The notes: generated from the sequence alone by a model not told the origin. Shown: positions 1-6,749, counted from the first letter of the stretch. The stretch is 7,899 nt of DNA from Myxococcales bacterium (GCA_007131745.1 SLPX01000229.1:1-7899); one strand, 5' to 3'. Program-made: numbers and translations.

Positions 1-240
1 ATAGACGAATCCTGCGTACCGGATTGCAGCGGCCGGGAATGCGGCCCGGACCCTGTGTGCGGCCAACCTTGCCCTCCCGGCTGTGACGATGGGGAAACAT
101 GCAATGAAGATGGGCAGTGCATAGATGAATCCTGCGTACCTGATTGCAGCGACCGGGAATGCGGTCCGGATCCTGTGTGCGGCCAACCTTGCCCTCCCGG
201 CTGTGACGAAGGGGAAACCTGCAACGAAGATGGGCAGTGC
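1..240 (+). repeat. 120-bp coding tandem repeat, two visible copies
   Basis: Bases 1-120 and 121-240 align without gaps and differ at 8 positions by my count (about 93% identity). Six differences are synonymous. Two change residues: Gly to Asp at unit residue 11 and Asp to Glu at unit residue 30. The period is exactly 40 codons, so copy-number change would keep the frame. The array enters from the left edge, so more copies may lie upstream. This is an in-gene protein repeat, not a CRISPR: it has no unique spacers. Confidence 0.95.
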
Positions 241-1089
241 ATCGAAGATAAAGTATTTGAATGCGGGGTAGATGTTCCCATTGGAACCGGAGCGGAGATG
301 ATCGTGGCGACCATTCAAGGTTCGGATTTCCAGGTGGACGGATCGGGCATAGATCAGACGGTCGACTTCACAACGGACCAAAAGATCACGGGCGTGGGAT
401 TCACCGCACTTTGGTCGGGGATTGTAGCGGATCAAGACGACGGCATCGCACCCTGGTCGCTGGATCTGGCAATCACCGTGACCGCTCCGGACAACAGCAC
501 TATCGAATGGCACCCGATCGGAGGGGAAGTAAGCATCGCGGACTATCCTTTGCAGGATTTCATCCACGGCTTTGACTGCGTGGACGGAAACGGTACCTTC
601 ACCTGGTCTTTCACTTCCACTGATGATCCTTGGGTCGCCGGACTCAGTGACGTGCGCTACCATCTCACCACCGAGGTTCCCAAGGTCGAACAGGTGTTTG
701 ATGGCTCGGTTGACTCCGGCCCGACCTGGAACCGGCCTTTTTCCATCGTGGGAATCTCCGGGATGGGTGAGGTCCACTACAGCGAAACGGCTTTCACCGT
801 TTCGGTCTCGGGAGGTTATGAGATTGAAACCGTGGTGGATGCAGGCGACACTTTCAACTACATTTATCAAGGCGGCTTTGACCCCGATGAACCTCTGGAA
901 AATTTACTGGATTATGGATTGGGCAACGGTTATCACTACTATGAAACGCCCGCGGGTACGGCCTTTATCAGCGTTTTGCTGTTCGAGGGCGAAACCTACC
1001 ACATGGTTGTTTCGCAATGGTCTCCTACAAGCCCGGGCAGCACTTACGTCACAAACGTGACCGGCCCGGGTGAGTTCATCACCGATTGA
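1..1089 (+). CDS. Secreted Cys-rich tandem-repeat protein (5'-truncated)
   Basis: The frame is open from base 1, so the N-terminus lies upstream; 362 residues are visible. Residues 1-40 and 41-80 are two near-identical units with 8 Cys each (C-x3-C-x4-C-x5-C-x3-C-x3-C-x5-C-x5-C), of the kind common in secreted Myxococcota-type proteins. A first beta-rich domain (about 100-226) contains 'DLAITVTAPDNSTIEW', loosely resembling P-domain/jelly-roll modules of secreted proteases. A second domain (about 233-362) has the pattern 'Y.GGFDP.EPLENLL ... EGETYHMVV ... GPGEF' seen in many bacterial extracellular proteins. No catalytic motif or C-terminal sorting signal is visible, and the protein ends directly after the second domain. 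I infer an extracellular or surface structural or binding protein with disulfide-stabilised repeats; the exact function is unknown. The stop codon lies 9 bp from the convergent yoeB stop. Confidence 0.85.
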   Translation: MDESCVPDCSGRECGPDPVCGQPCPPGCDDGETCNEDGQCIDESCVPDCSDRECGPDPVCGQPCPPGCDEGETCNEDGQCIEDKVFECGVDVPIGTGAEMIVATIQGSDFQVDGSGIDQTVDFTTDQKITGVGFTALWSGIVADQDDGIAPWSLDLAITVTAPDNSTIEWHPIGGEVSIADYPLQDFIHGFDCVDGNGTFTWSFTSTDDPWVAGLSDVRYHLTTEVPKVEQVFDGSVDSGPTWNRPFSIVGISGMGEVHYSETAFTVSVSGGYEIETVVDAGDTFNYIYQGGFDPDEPLENLLDYGLGNGYHYYETPAGTAFISVLLFEGETYHMVVSQWSPTSPGSTYVTNVTGPGEFITD

Positions 1090-1093
1090 GTCC

Positions 1094-1103
1094 ATTGATC
1101 AAT
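1094..1103. repeat. 10-bp perfect palindrome at a convergent gene junction
   Basis: ATTGATCAAT bridges the gap between the stop of the Cys-rich gene (ends 1089) and the yoeB stop codon (1099-1101, read on the minus strand). There is no T-tract and the arms are AT-rich with no loop, so it is not a convincing terminator. It may be chance. Confidence 0.4.
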
Positions 1104-1353
1104 AATGATAACGAAGTTGAGCAATCAGAATGGCGCCTGAAGAGGCTTTATACACTATTCTATGCTCGTCATTGATTCTGCGTGACCAGTACCCGGACAA
1201 GGCATGTTTTAACGCTTCAGGCTTCCCGATGCCATCGAATGGACTTCGTTTCATTTCATTTGAAAGGTTATTGATTCTGCGCAGGATTTTCTTATCGGTT
1301 TTCTGCCAATATAAGTAATCATCCCATGCGCTGTCGGAAAAAATGAGCTTCAT
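1099..1353 (-). CDS. yoeB: YoeB/Txe-family toxin, ribosome-dependent mRNA interferase
   Basis: This 84-residue protein has the same length as E. coli YoeB and matches it across its whole length ('WDDYLYWQ', 'GKPE.LKH.LSG.WSRRI..EHR.VY', C-terminal 'RYHY'). The residues known as catalytic in E. coli YoeB are at the same numbers: Glu46, Arg65, His83 and the terminal Tyr84. The fold is RelE-like; in the family, the toxin binds the ribosomal A site and cleaves mRNA near the start codon. The start overlaps the yefM stop (ATGA, 1350-1353), so translation is coupled. An AG-rich stretch at 1362-1369 (minus strand) may assist initiation. The toxin looks intact and is expected to be neutralised by the upstream YefM. 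The segment is visibly AT-richer than its neighbours, which suggests horizontal acquisition (inference). Confidence 0.97.
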   Translation of the reverse strand: MKLIFSDSAWDDYLYWQKTDKKILRRINNLSNEMKRSPFDGIGKPEALKHALSGYWSRRINDEHRIVYKASSGAILIAQLRYHY

Positions 1354-1601
1354 TCCATAAGCTCTCTTTCCGTTCCTTTTCCGTCTTCAAGCTGAGCAAT
1401 AGCTTCAATAAGCCTTTTGGTATTTTTGGGCGAACGCAAAAGATAAGCAGTTTCCTCAAGTGCTTCATAGTCATCAAGTGAGATTATGACCACGGAATCA
1501 TTCGATTTGCGAGTCACAATAACCGGAGCATGGTCATTGCATACATTTTCCATTGTTTTGGCAAGATTCTGCCGAGCGGCCGTGTATGTAATAGCTTTCA
1601 T
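1350..1601 (-). CDS. yefM: YefM-family antitoxin (Phd/YefM fold)
   Basis: This 83-residue protein is collinear with E. coli YefM. It has an N-terminal DNA-binding Phd/YefM domain ('ITYTAARQNLAKTM', 'HAPVIVTRKS', 'VVIISLDDYEALEETAYLLRSP') and an acidic C-terminal tail ('LEDGKGTERELME') that in the family wraps and inhibits YoeB. It is the first gene of the operon, in the antitoxin-toxin order usual for this family. Its start is well fixed: AGGAGG lies 6 nt upstream on the minus strand (1608-1613), behind a strong promoter. YefM with YoeB is expected to autorepress through the TGTACA sites next to the promoter. Confidence 0.97.
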   Translation of the reverse strand: MKAITYTAARQNLAKTMENVCNDHAPVIVTRKSNDSVVIISLDDYEALEETAYLLRSPKNTKRLIEAIAQLEDGKGTERELME

Positions 1602-1607
1602 CTAACG

Positions 1608-1656
1608 CCTCCTGTACATGTACTTTTAATTGTACAGTTGAATGTTTTTCTGTCAA
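1608..1656 (-). promoter_or_regulatory. yefM-yoeB promoter and ribosome binding site
   Basis: On the minus strand the sequence reads TTGACA (1651-1656), a 16-bp spacer, then TACAAT (1629-1634), then the Shine-Dalgarno AGGAGG (1608-1613) 6 nt before the ATG. The -35 is a perfect sigma-70 match and the -10 matches 5 of 6 bases. The -10 overlaps an operator-like TGTACA, which fits repression by blocking RNA polymerase. Confidence 0.85.
1613..1636. promoter_or_regulatory. Putative YefM operator: TGTACA hexamers
   Basis: On the plus strand there are TGTACA at 1613-1618, the one-mismatch TGTACT at 1619-1624, and TGTACA at 1631-1636. TGTACA is the known core of the E. coli YefM operator, where two sites lie 12 bp apart centre to centre. 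Here the centres are 6, 12 and 18 bp apart, so the 1619 and 1631 sites reproduce the 12-bp phasing. Bases 1614-1623 form the palindrome GTACATGTAC. The array spans the -10 and abuts the Shine-Dalgarno. Binding by this YefM is inferred. Confidence 0.7.
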
Positions 1657-1728
1657 AGAAATAATCGAAACAACAACCGCGGGATCCACTCCAGAACAAG
1701 AATCGCGGGGGAGACGGAACTGTTCGTG

Positions 1729-1757
1729 TTGACCTCATAATATTACAAAGTTAGAAT
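1729..1757 (+). promoter_or_regulatory. Predicted sigma-70-type promoter for the lyase gene
   Basis: TTGACC (1729-1734), a 17-bp spacer and TAGAAT (1752-1757) each match the consensus hexamers at 5 of 6 bases. Transcription would start near 1764, giving a leader of about 40 nt before the ATG at 1807. It is the only strong candidate I see in the 1602-1806 intergenic stretch apart from the divergent yefM promoter. Confidence 0.6.
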
Positions 1758-1764
1758 TCTTGAA

Positions 1765-1777
1765 GGTTTCGGAAACC
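1765..1777. promoter_or_regulatory. Palindrome GGTTTC-G-GAAACC at the predicted transcription start
   Basis: Perfect 6-bp arms flank a central G, just downstream of the predicted -10. The position suits an operator blocking the lyase promoter. As RNA it could form only a short hairpin with a 3-nt loop. No regulator gene is adjacent, so the assignment is speculative. Confidence 0.35.
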
Positions 1778-1806
1778 CCATAAGTTCGGCGGAAAGGCAG
1801 GCGGAT

Positions 1807-4251
1807 ATGGTTTTCCTATCAGTGCTAAATCATAGTTTTTTAGAAAAACGTATCTTTGGCCTGTTTTTCAGGGCGTTGACGGTGTTTCGAACTCGGATTG
1901 CTCGCATGGCTGAGCATACATTGTTTGCGGCCTTGCCACTGGTTTTAATAGGGTTTGGATGCGGTGGTTCCACCGGCCCGGGAAAGGACGGAGGGGAAAA
2001 CGGTGTTTTGGATGGAGGTATTGACGCAACGGAAGCTTGGGACGGAGGCGGAAACGGAGATATCGACGCTCACGTAGACGGTGGCGGACACGAGTTTTCG
2101 CACCTGCTGGAAAAGGTCGTTGTTTTCGCTGACAATGTTCTCGAACACGGCCGGGATGTTTACGGCGGGGTTTCCAGTCCGCTTTTTGTGGACGGGATAA
2201 ACACAATAACCGGCGAGCCGGCGGTGTGGAGGTATGACGGCAAGGAATACATCATCTCCAATTTTGCGAGCCAACAAAATCTCATGCGTGTCCTGGTCGG
2301 TTTGAGCAACATGACCGGTGATAACAAATACAGAGAAGCCGGGGAAGATGCAGCCGCATACATGTTCAGCAACTTCAGGGCGGACTGCGGGCTTCTCTAC
2401 TGGGGCGGGCATCAAATCATCGACCTCGGAACGATGCAGAACGTGGGCGACTTCGATGCGAACTGCCACGAGTTCAAAAACAACTTCCCTTTCTATGAAT
2501 TTCTATGGGAGGTGGATCAAGAGTCTACAAGAGAGTTTATACGCGCCTTGTGGAACGCACATATCCTCGACTGGTCCCTTCTGGATATGAACCGGCACGG
2601 AAGCTACCATCGATCAATGGGCACTCTTTGGTCGAATACATTCGACGACCCACCGCCGTTTTTCGAAGGAAGCGGTTTGACTTTCATCAACGCAGGAAGC
2701 GACATGATATTAGCGGCAGCAATGTTGTATGCACTGGACCCGACTGAAACAGGTGCGCTTGCATGGTCGAATCTGCTGGCCGAGCAATATGTCAAGGCGC
2801 GACATCCGGCTACGAACCTGGGCGTCTACCAGTACAGCAAACCCAGGCGGATAAACACACCCCCCGAGGATGGGCCTCTCACAGGTGAGCTTACCTACAG
2901 CAGCTACGGCGACAGGGCTGAAAACCAGTTCGGCGCGGTTTACGGAGACACGGCAAGAGAGGGTTGGGTGCTTTGGGGCGGCCGGGTGAAATCCATCTAC
3001 GTGGCGGGAGGTTTGGTGAGGCTCGAACTGGCGGAACGGCTCGGAGCGGAAGGCGAAGCGCTTCTCTCCTCAACCGTCGATGGTCTGAAGTCCCATTTTG
3101 CCGCTGCGTATGATGCAGACACAAACCGCTTCCGGCCGATGTGGGCCGACGGAACGGACCTCACCGGGCAAACCTATCCGCGCACAGGTTATTACGGAAG
3201 CGAGGGCACGCCGTTTTCAGCGGTCAGCGCGGACGACGGTTTTCTCTTTGTCTACGCAAGGGCATACAGGCTCACCGGCGATGAAGCTCTTTGGAACGCT
3301 ATTCGCGCTATCGCCCAAAATCTCGGACTGGGCGATCTCGGCGAATCACCCGGCGTAAACACCGAGCCGAATCTCGCTACAAGCTATTCCCGGCCGGATG
3401 CTGTTTTCGCGCTCTGCGAAATAGCCGGGTCAGCCGGTTATCATCAAGATTATATCACTCTGGCGGAGCGCGTCGCTGAAAACATGGTTGCAGCGCGGTT
3501 CCATGGCGGCTATTTTCTGCCCTCCGAAAGACATTATTACGCTTTTTTCAACACATCGGAACCCTTGGCGCTCCTGACCCTTGAGGCCACCCGTAATCAC
3601 ACACCCGAAGCTGTTCCGGTATACAGCGGCGGCAGAGGTTATATTCACGGCCGATACGACGGCTACGGCCGCACGTACGACAGCGTCGCCATCTGGGGCC
3701 TGACTCGAACACTCGGGCTTTACGTAGACGACTCGTTTTACATGGGCCAAGAAATCGGCCGGCCGGACTATGCAAACGGAGCTTATCTTTTTGACGGTGT
3801 CTCCGACGCAGTGGTTTTCGACGAAAGCCCCGCGTTCGAAGACGGGGACAGGTTCTCCATAGTGGTAAAGGCGCAGATGTTCGACGACAACCGTTTCCTT
3901 TGCGCCTACCGCTATCACCTCTCCAGGACAGGCTTCAGGACGCGCGGAACGGATTCCCTGCAAGTCAACCTGTCCGGGCTCGGTGAAGAGGAGCACGTCT
4001 TGGCCGTGACCTATGACGGCGCTGCAGGCGGAGGCGGCCGCGAACTCAGAATCTACGTAGACGGAGTTTTGGCCGACACCGCGACAGGAACCGGATCGCC
4101 TCTTTCCAGCTATGATTCCCACAGCCTCAGCGCCGGTAGAACCGAGCACAGCGGCGGAGTCCACTCCAACGTAAGAATCGCGGAAGGAGTCAGAATCTAC
4201 AACCGTGTGCTCTCCCCCCAGGAAGTAGCCGATATCTCCGCGGATTTCTAA
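1807..4251 (+). CDS. Exported PL2-like polysaccharide lyase (probable pectate lyase) with LamG domain
   Basis: This is an 814-residue exported protein. A hydrophobic segment ends in 'LVLIGFGCGG', with Cys52 a probable lipidation site although the -3 residue is Gly. An Asp/Gly-rich linker follows (about 58-95). Residues about 97-640 form a helix-rich domain with 'SNFASQQNLMR', 'LLYWGGH', 'NNFPFYEFLWEVD' and 'LDMNRHG'. His202, Glu222, Arg263 and His264 mirror the metal ligands His109/Glu130/His172 and base Arg171 reported for the Yersinia PL2 pectate lyase. The Glu-to-Arg-His spacing is identical (41 and 42), and His-to-Glu is 20 instead of 21. This points to metal-assisted beta-elimination of pectate-like uronans. 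Residues about 655-812 are LamG/concanavalin-like ('GAYLFDGVSDAVVF', ending 'VRIYNRVLSPQEV') and probably bind carbohydrate. The ATG at 1807 gives a long 51-residue pre-Cys region with a weak ribosome site; GTG at 1882 gives a normal 26-residue Arg-rich signal. An uncharacterised barrel enzyme is the alternative. Confidence 0.75.
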   Translation: MVFLSVLNHSFLEKRIFGLFFRALTVFRTRIARMAEHTLFAALPLVLIGFGCGGSTGPGKDGGENGVLDGGIDATEAWDGGGNGDIDAHVDGGGHEFSHLLEKVVVFADNVLEHGRDVYGGVSSPLFVDGINTITGEPAVWRYDGKEYIISNFASQQNLMRVLVGLSNMTGDNKYREAGEDAAAYMFSNFRADCGLLYWGGHQIIDLGTMQNVGDFDANCHEFKNNFPFYEFLWEVDQESTREFIRALWNAHILDWSLLDMNRHGSYHRSMGTLWSNTFDDPPPFFEGSGLTFINAGSDMILAAAMLYALDPTETGALAWSNLLAEQYVKARHPATNLGVYQYSKPRRINTPPEDGPLTGELTYSSYGDRAENQFGAVYGDTAREGWVLWGGRVKSIYVAGGLVRLELAERLGAEGEALLSSTVDGLKSHFAAAYDADTNRFRPMWADGTDLTGQTYPRTGYYGSEGTPFSAVSADDGFLFVYARAYRLTGDEALWNAIRAIAQNLGLGDLGESPGVNTEPNLATSYSRPDAVFALCEIAGSAGYHQDYITLAERVAENMVAARFHGGYFLPSERHYYAFFNTSEPLALLTLEATRNHTPEAVPVYSGGRGYIHGRYDGYGRTYDSVAIWGLTRTLGLYVDDSFYMGQEIGRPDYANGAYLFDGVSDAVVFDESPAFEDGDRFSIVVKAQMFDDNRFLCAYRYHLSRTGFRTRGTDSLQVNLSGLGEEEHVLAVTYDGAAGGGGRELRIYVDGVLADTATGTGSPLSSYDSHSLSAGRTEHSGGVHSNVRIAEGVRIYNRVLSPQEVADISADF

Positions 4252-4275
4252 AAACCATTTTTTGCCTGCAAAACG

Positions 4276-4290
4276 AACGGATCCCGTTTT
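4276..4290. terminator. Weak hairpin between convergent genes
   Basis: AACGG (4276-4280), loop ATC and CCGTT (4284-4288) form a 5-bp stem, extendable by a wobble pair. The stem is followed by two Ts on the plus strand, and by a short T-run after CG on the minus strand. It lies in the 45-bp gap between the lyase stop (4251) and the propeller-gene stop (4297), where a bidirectional terminator is expected. The T-tracts are poor. Confidence 0.35.
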
Positions 4291-4296
4291 CCGAAA

Positions 4297-5625
4297 TCAG
4301 CGATTCAATCTCAGAATGGTTCCAGCGGATCCGACCGCCCAGACATCGGAAGATCCGGGAGGAGCCGCTACAGAGTGGAGCGGGACGTTGACCTTGTTTT
4401 CGGTGAGTTGCCAGTCGGCACCGTTCCAATGCCGGACAAGGCCGCAAACCGGCTCGCCCTCGGAGAAGTGATACCAGGCATATCCCACCGCCCAGATTTC
4501 ATCCGCTGAAAAAGCTGCGATGTCCTGCATACTCTGGTAGGGCAATCGACCGCTTGCAATAGTGGTCAAGGTCTGTCCGTCCCAACGGTGAATGTCGGAG
4601 CCCACCAGCCAAAGATCATCCGCCGCGGCTGCCCACAATCCCGCGATGTGCCCGGTTATTTCTATTCCAACCATTGGAAGCAAACCCCACTCTCCACCAT
4701 CCCAGGCCATCAGCCCACCCTCGGCCGTGACGGCCCACACGTAAGTTTCGGCCGGATCGGAAATAGTCAGGCCGGAAATGTGTACCACAATGTCGGACCA
4801 AGTCTGGTGGAAAGTCCATTGCGCGCCATCCCAGAGAAAGGACGTGCCGTAAGTGCTGCCCGGATCCTTGCCTCCAGCCCATACCAGATCCGGGCCTGCG
4901 CTCCACACCGTATACAGTGGACCCAGGATCAGACCCGAGTCCCGTAGCGACCACTCGCTTCCGTCCCAGTGCAATGCGCCGTCGAAGTCACCGACCGCCC
5001 AAACGGATGTCGGGGCGGTACCGTGAATATCGTAAATATCCTCCGATACCGGACCCGCTGTTTCAGACCACAGATCGCCGTCCCAGTGAAGAATGACGCC
5101 GCCTTCCCCCACGGCCCAGACATCATCAGCCGCGCCGCCCCACACCCCTTTCAGAGCGGCGGTAGTCGGAGCCTCGACTTGGACCCATGTACCGTCCGGG
5201 AAAACAGTTTCCTCACATGGGCCGATGCCACATACGTATTTCTCTCCTGACCCGCCACAGACTTCTGGGGCCGAACACTCGCCGCAATCCGCAGTGCGAA
5301 ATTCTCCGCAATTATCTTCCATCGGGACCTTCATCAACCCGCAGTTGTGCCCCAGGCGTATACAGAACTCTTGATCCGTCTCCTGCGCACAGCTGTCGAT
5401 AAACCCGGATGAATCCGAATCCTCAAACCTATCCGTCATTCCTCCATCATGTTTGCAGGTGCTACTTTCCTTGCAGCCGGACGGCGGCAACAAAAGCATC
5501 AAAAAAAGCGGCCGGATAAGGGCCGAAAGAAGTGTTCGGGACCGAATAGAACAACCATCATTGACAGGATACAGCATCTCTTTTATCCGATCGTCGGCCG
5601 GCTTCACATGGATTCTACGCCTCAC
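4297..5625 (-). CDS. Exported Cys-module plus seven-bladed beta-propeller protein
   Basis: The protein has up to 442 residues. An Arg-containing N-terminus and hydrophobic stretch (32-47) end in 'LLLPPSGCKES', with Cys51 a possible lipidation site in an imperfect lipobox. An acidic linker follows. Residues 79-137 are a Cys module ('ETDQEFCIRLGHNCG', 'DNCGEFRTADCGEC', 'CGGSGEKYVCG') familiar from secreted deltaproteobacterial proteins. Residues about 145-442 carry seven propeller strands of the type 'VWAVG..G..LHWDG' near 169, 208, 248, 296, 338, 377 and 428. The last lacks its outer strand, while 'GTWVQVEAP' before the first can close the ring. This suggests binding or scaffolding at the cell surface; no catalytic residues are evident. 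The GTG at 5625 overlaps the kinase stop by 4 bp but lacks a clear ribosome site. ATG at 5577, which gives an ordinary 34-residue signal, is a real alternative. Confidence 0.85.
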   Translation of the reverse strand: MRRRIHVKPADDRIKEMLYPVNDGCSIRSRTLLSALIRPLFLMLLLPPSGCKESSTCKHDGGMTDRFEDSDSSGFIDSCAQETDQEFCIRLGHNCGLMKVPMEDNCGEFRTADCGECSAPEVCGGSGEKYVCGIGPCEETVFPDGTWVQVEAPTTAALKGVWGGAADDVWAVGEGGVILHWDGDLWSETAGPVSEDIYDIHGTAPTSVWAVGDFDGALHWDGSEWSLRDSGLILGPLYTVWSAGPDLVWAGGKDPGSTYGTSFLWDGAQWTFHQTWSDIVVHISGLTISDPAETYVWAVTAEGGLMAWDGGEWGLLPMVGIEITGHIAGLWAAAADDLWLVGSDIHRWDGQTLTTIASGRLPYQSMQDIAAFSADEIWAVGYAWYHFSEGEPVCGLVRHWNGADWQLTENKVNVPLHSVAAPPGSSDVWAVGSAGTILRLNR

Positions 5626-6749
5626 CGCTGGGCGATGTCGGCCGCCAGCCTCATGGTTGTTCCCAGCCCGACGGTGGGCGAAACGGCCAGCTCGATCATC
5701 GGGCCCAGGGTCACTTTTATCGGCTCCCCGGTCGATCTCAAGATTTCGCCGTCAACCGTGTAGTGCTCTTCCGGGGAATGGATCTCGAATTCGGATGCTA
5801 TGTCGTTGACATACCGCGGATCGACCGGAAAATTCCCTTTTCCCGCAAGGGACATCAAGATCTGTTTCCATGTGGATACGGGCTTCAGCAATGACTTGGG
5901 ATCCATGGGAAGCCGTCCCTGCGTGAGCATGGGCATCATCATGGTGAATTCCCGCCGATCCACTGCATAGGCGCCGTAGAAAAATGTTTCCCGCTTTCGA
6001 GTCTTCACAAAAGGCACCACTCCCGGATTTATCATTCCGGTGACATTGCAAAACACGGCTGCATAACGATCGTAAGGGAGTCTTTTTCCGTCTACGGTTA
6101 TTTCCCCGTCCATCTCCTGCAAAAAAGGTTTGAAATCAGCCGGCCACTTGGTCCATGCAGCCGCCACTGATTTCGCTGCCAGGCCCAAAGCCCTTAACTT
6201 GCTTTTCCGGCCCTGCTCATAACGATCCATGATACGAACGATGGGGCCGATTCCGAATGTAAACCCATGATATACATGCTTTCCCTGACGCACTTCGAGC
6301 AACGGAACCTCCCGAAAGAGAATATCCCCGCTTTCGTGCGCGCTGATAAGGGCACGGAAGTTCTTGCCCGGAGACTTCGTGTATCCGCACCATGACGCGG
6401 CGACATTCATGGTGCCTCCACCGATGAACGCCAACTTCATTGGAGTATCCGGGGGGAACTGGTAGAGTTTGTCGATAATCCGCTGAATCGTTCCATCCCC
6501 GCCGTAGATACAAAGCAGCCTGGTCTTTTTGCCCAGGTCGGCCAGAGCGGGGCCGACATCTTCAATCGAATCCGTAACGATTCGTCTCACCCCATGCGCT
6601 TCATCGGAGTCGAGTATATCGGCCAGCTCTTTCCATCTCCCGCCGGCCCTAGGATTGCAAAGCAGGACGATATCGGGATCCGGCGAGGTTGAATCGGAGG
6701 TTGTCTTTTCTCCATCTTTTCGATGTTGATCAAAAACTTTTGTAAGCAA
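5622..6749 (-). CDS. Diacylglycerol-kinase-family lipid kinase (YegS/LCB5 type)
   Basis: This 375-residue cytosolic or membrane-associated kinase has the family landmarks in order. They are 'NPRAGG' (32-37), nucleotide-binding 'GGDGT' (83-87), 'GGGTMNVAASW' (110-120, where most relatives have P-x-G-T-x-N-D), and near the C-terminus 'YTVDGE' (330-335), whose acidic residues belong to the beta-sandwich half. Family members phosphorylate diacylglycerol, sphingoid bases or related lipids; the substrate here cannot be told. The start is TTG at 6747-6749. An in-frame stop lies 3 codons upstream (6756-6758) and no ATG occurs before residue 104, so the start is nearly forced. A purine run (GAAAAGAA) precedes it closely. 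It is the promoter-proximal gene of a probable two-gene operon with the propeller protein. Confidence 0.92.
   Translation of the reverse strand: MLTKVFDQHRKDGEKTTSDSTSPDPDIVLLCNPRAGGRWKELADILDSDEAHGVRRIVTDSIEDVGPALADLGKKTRLLCIYGGDGTIQRIIDKLYQFPPDTPMKLAFIGGGTMNVAASWCGYTKSPGKNFRALISAHESGDILFREVPLLEVRQGKHVYHGFTFGIGPIVRIMDRYEQGRKSKLRALGLAAKSVAAAWTKWPADFKPFLQEMDGEITVDGKRLPYDRYAAVFCNVTGMINPGVVPFVKTRKRETFFYGAYAVDRREFTMMMPMLTQGRLPMDPKSLLKPVSTWKQILMSLAGKGNFPVDPRYVNDIASEFEIHSPEEHYTVDGEILRSTGEPIKVTLGPMIELAVSPTVGLGTTMRLAADIAQR

Noticed and set aside
1..240. Repeat array as a possible CRISPR
   Set aside because: Units are 120 bp, directly adjacent, in frame with a Cys-rich protein, and have no unique spacers.
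1130..1318. 62-codon frame on the plus strand
   Set aside because: It lies antisense within yoeB, whose family match is unambiguous; no ribosome site or recognisable product.
3430..4164. 244-codon open frame on the minus strand
   Set aside because: It is antisense to the LamG and barrel C-terminal coding region and its translation shows no recognisable motif; the plus-strand frame has clear domains.
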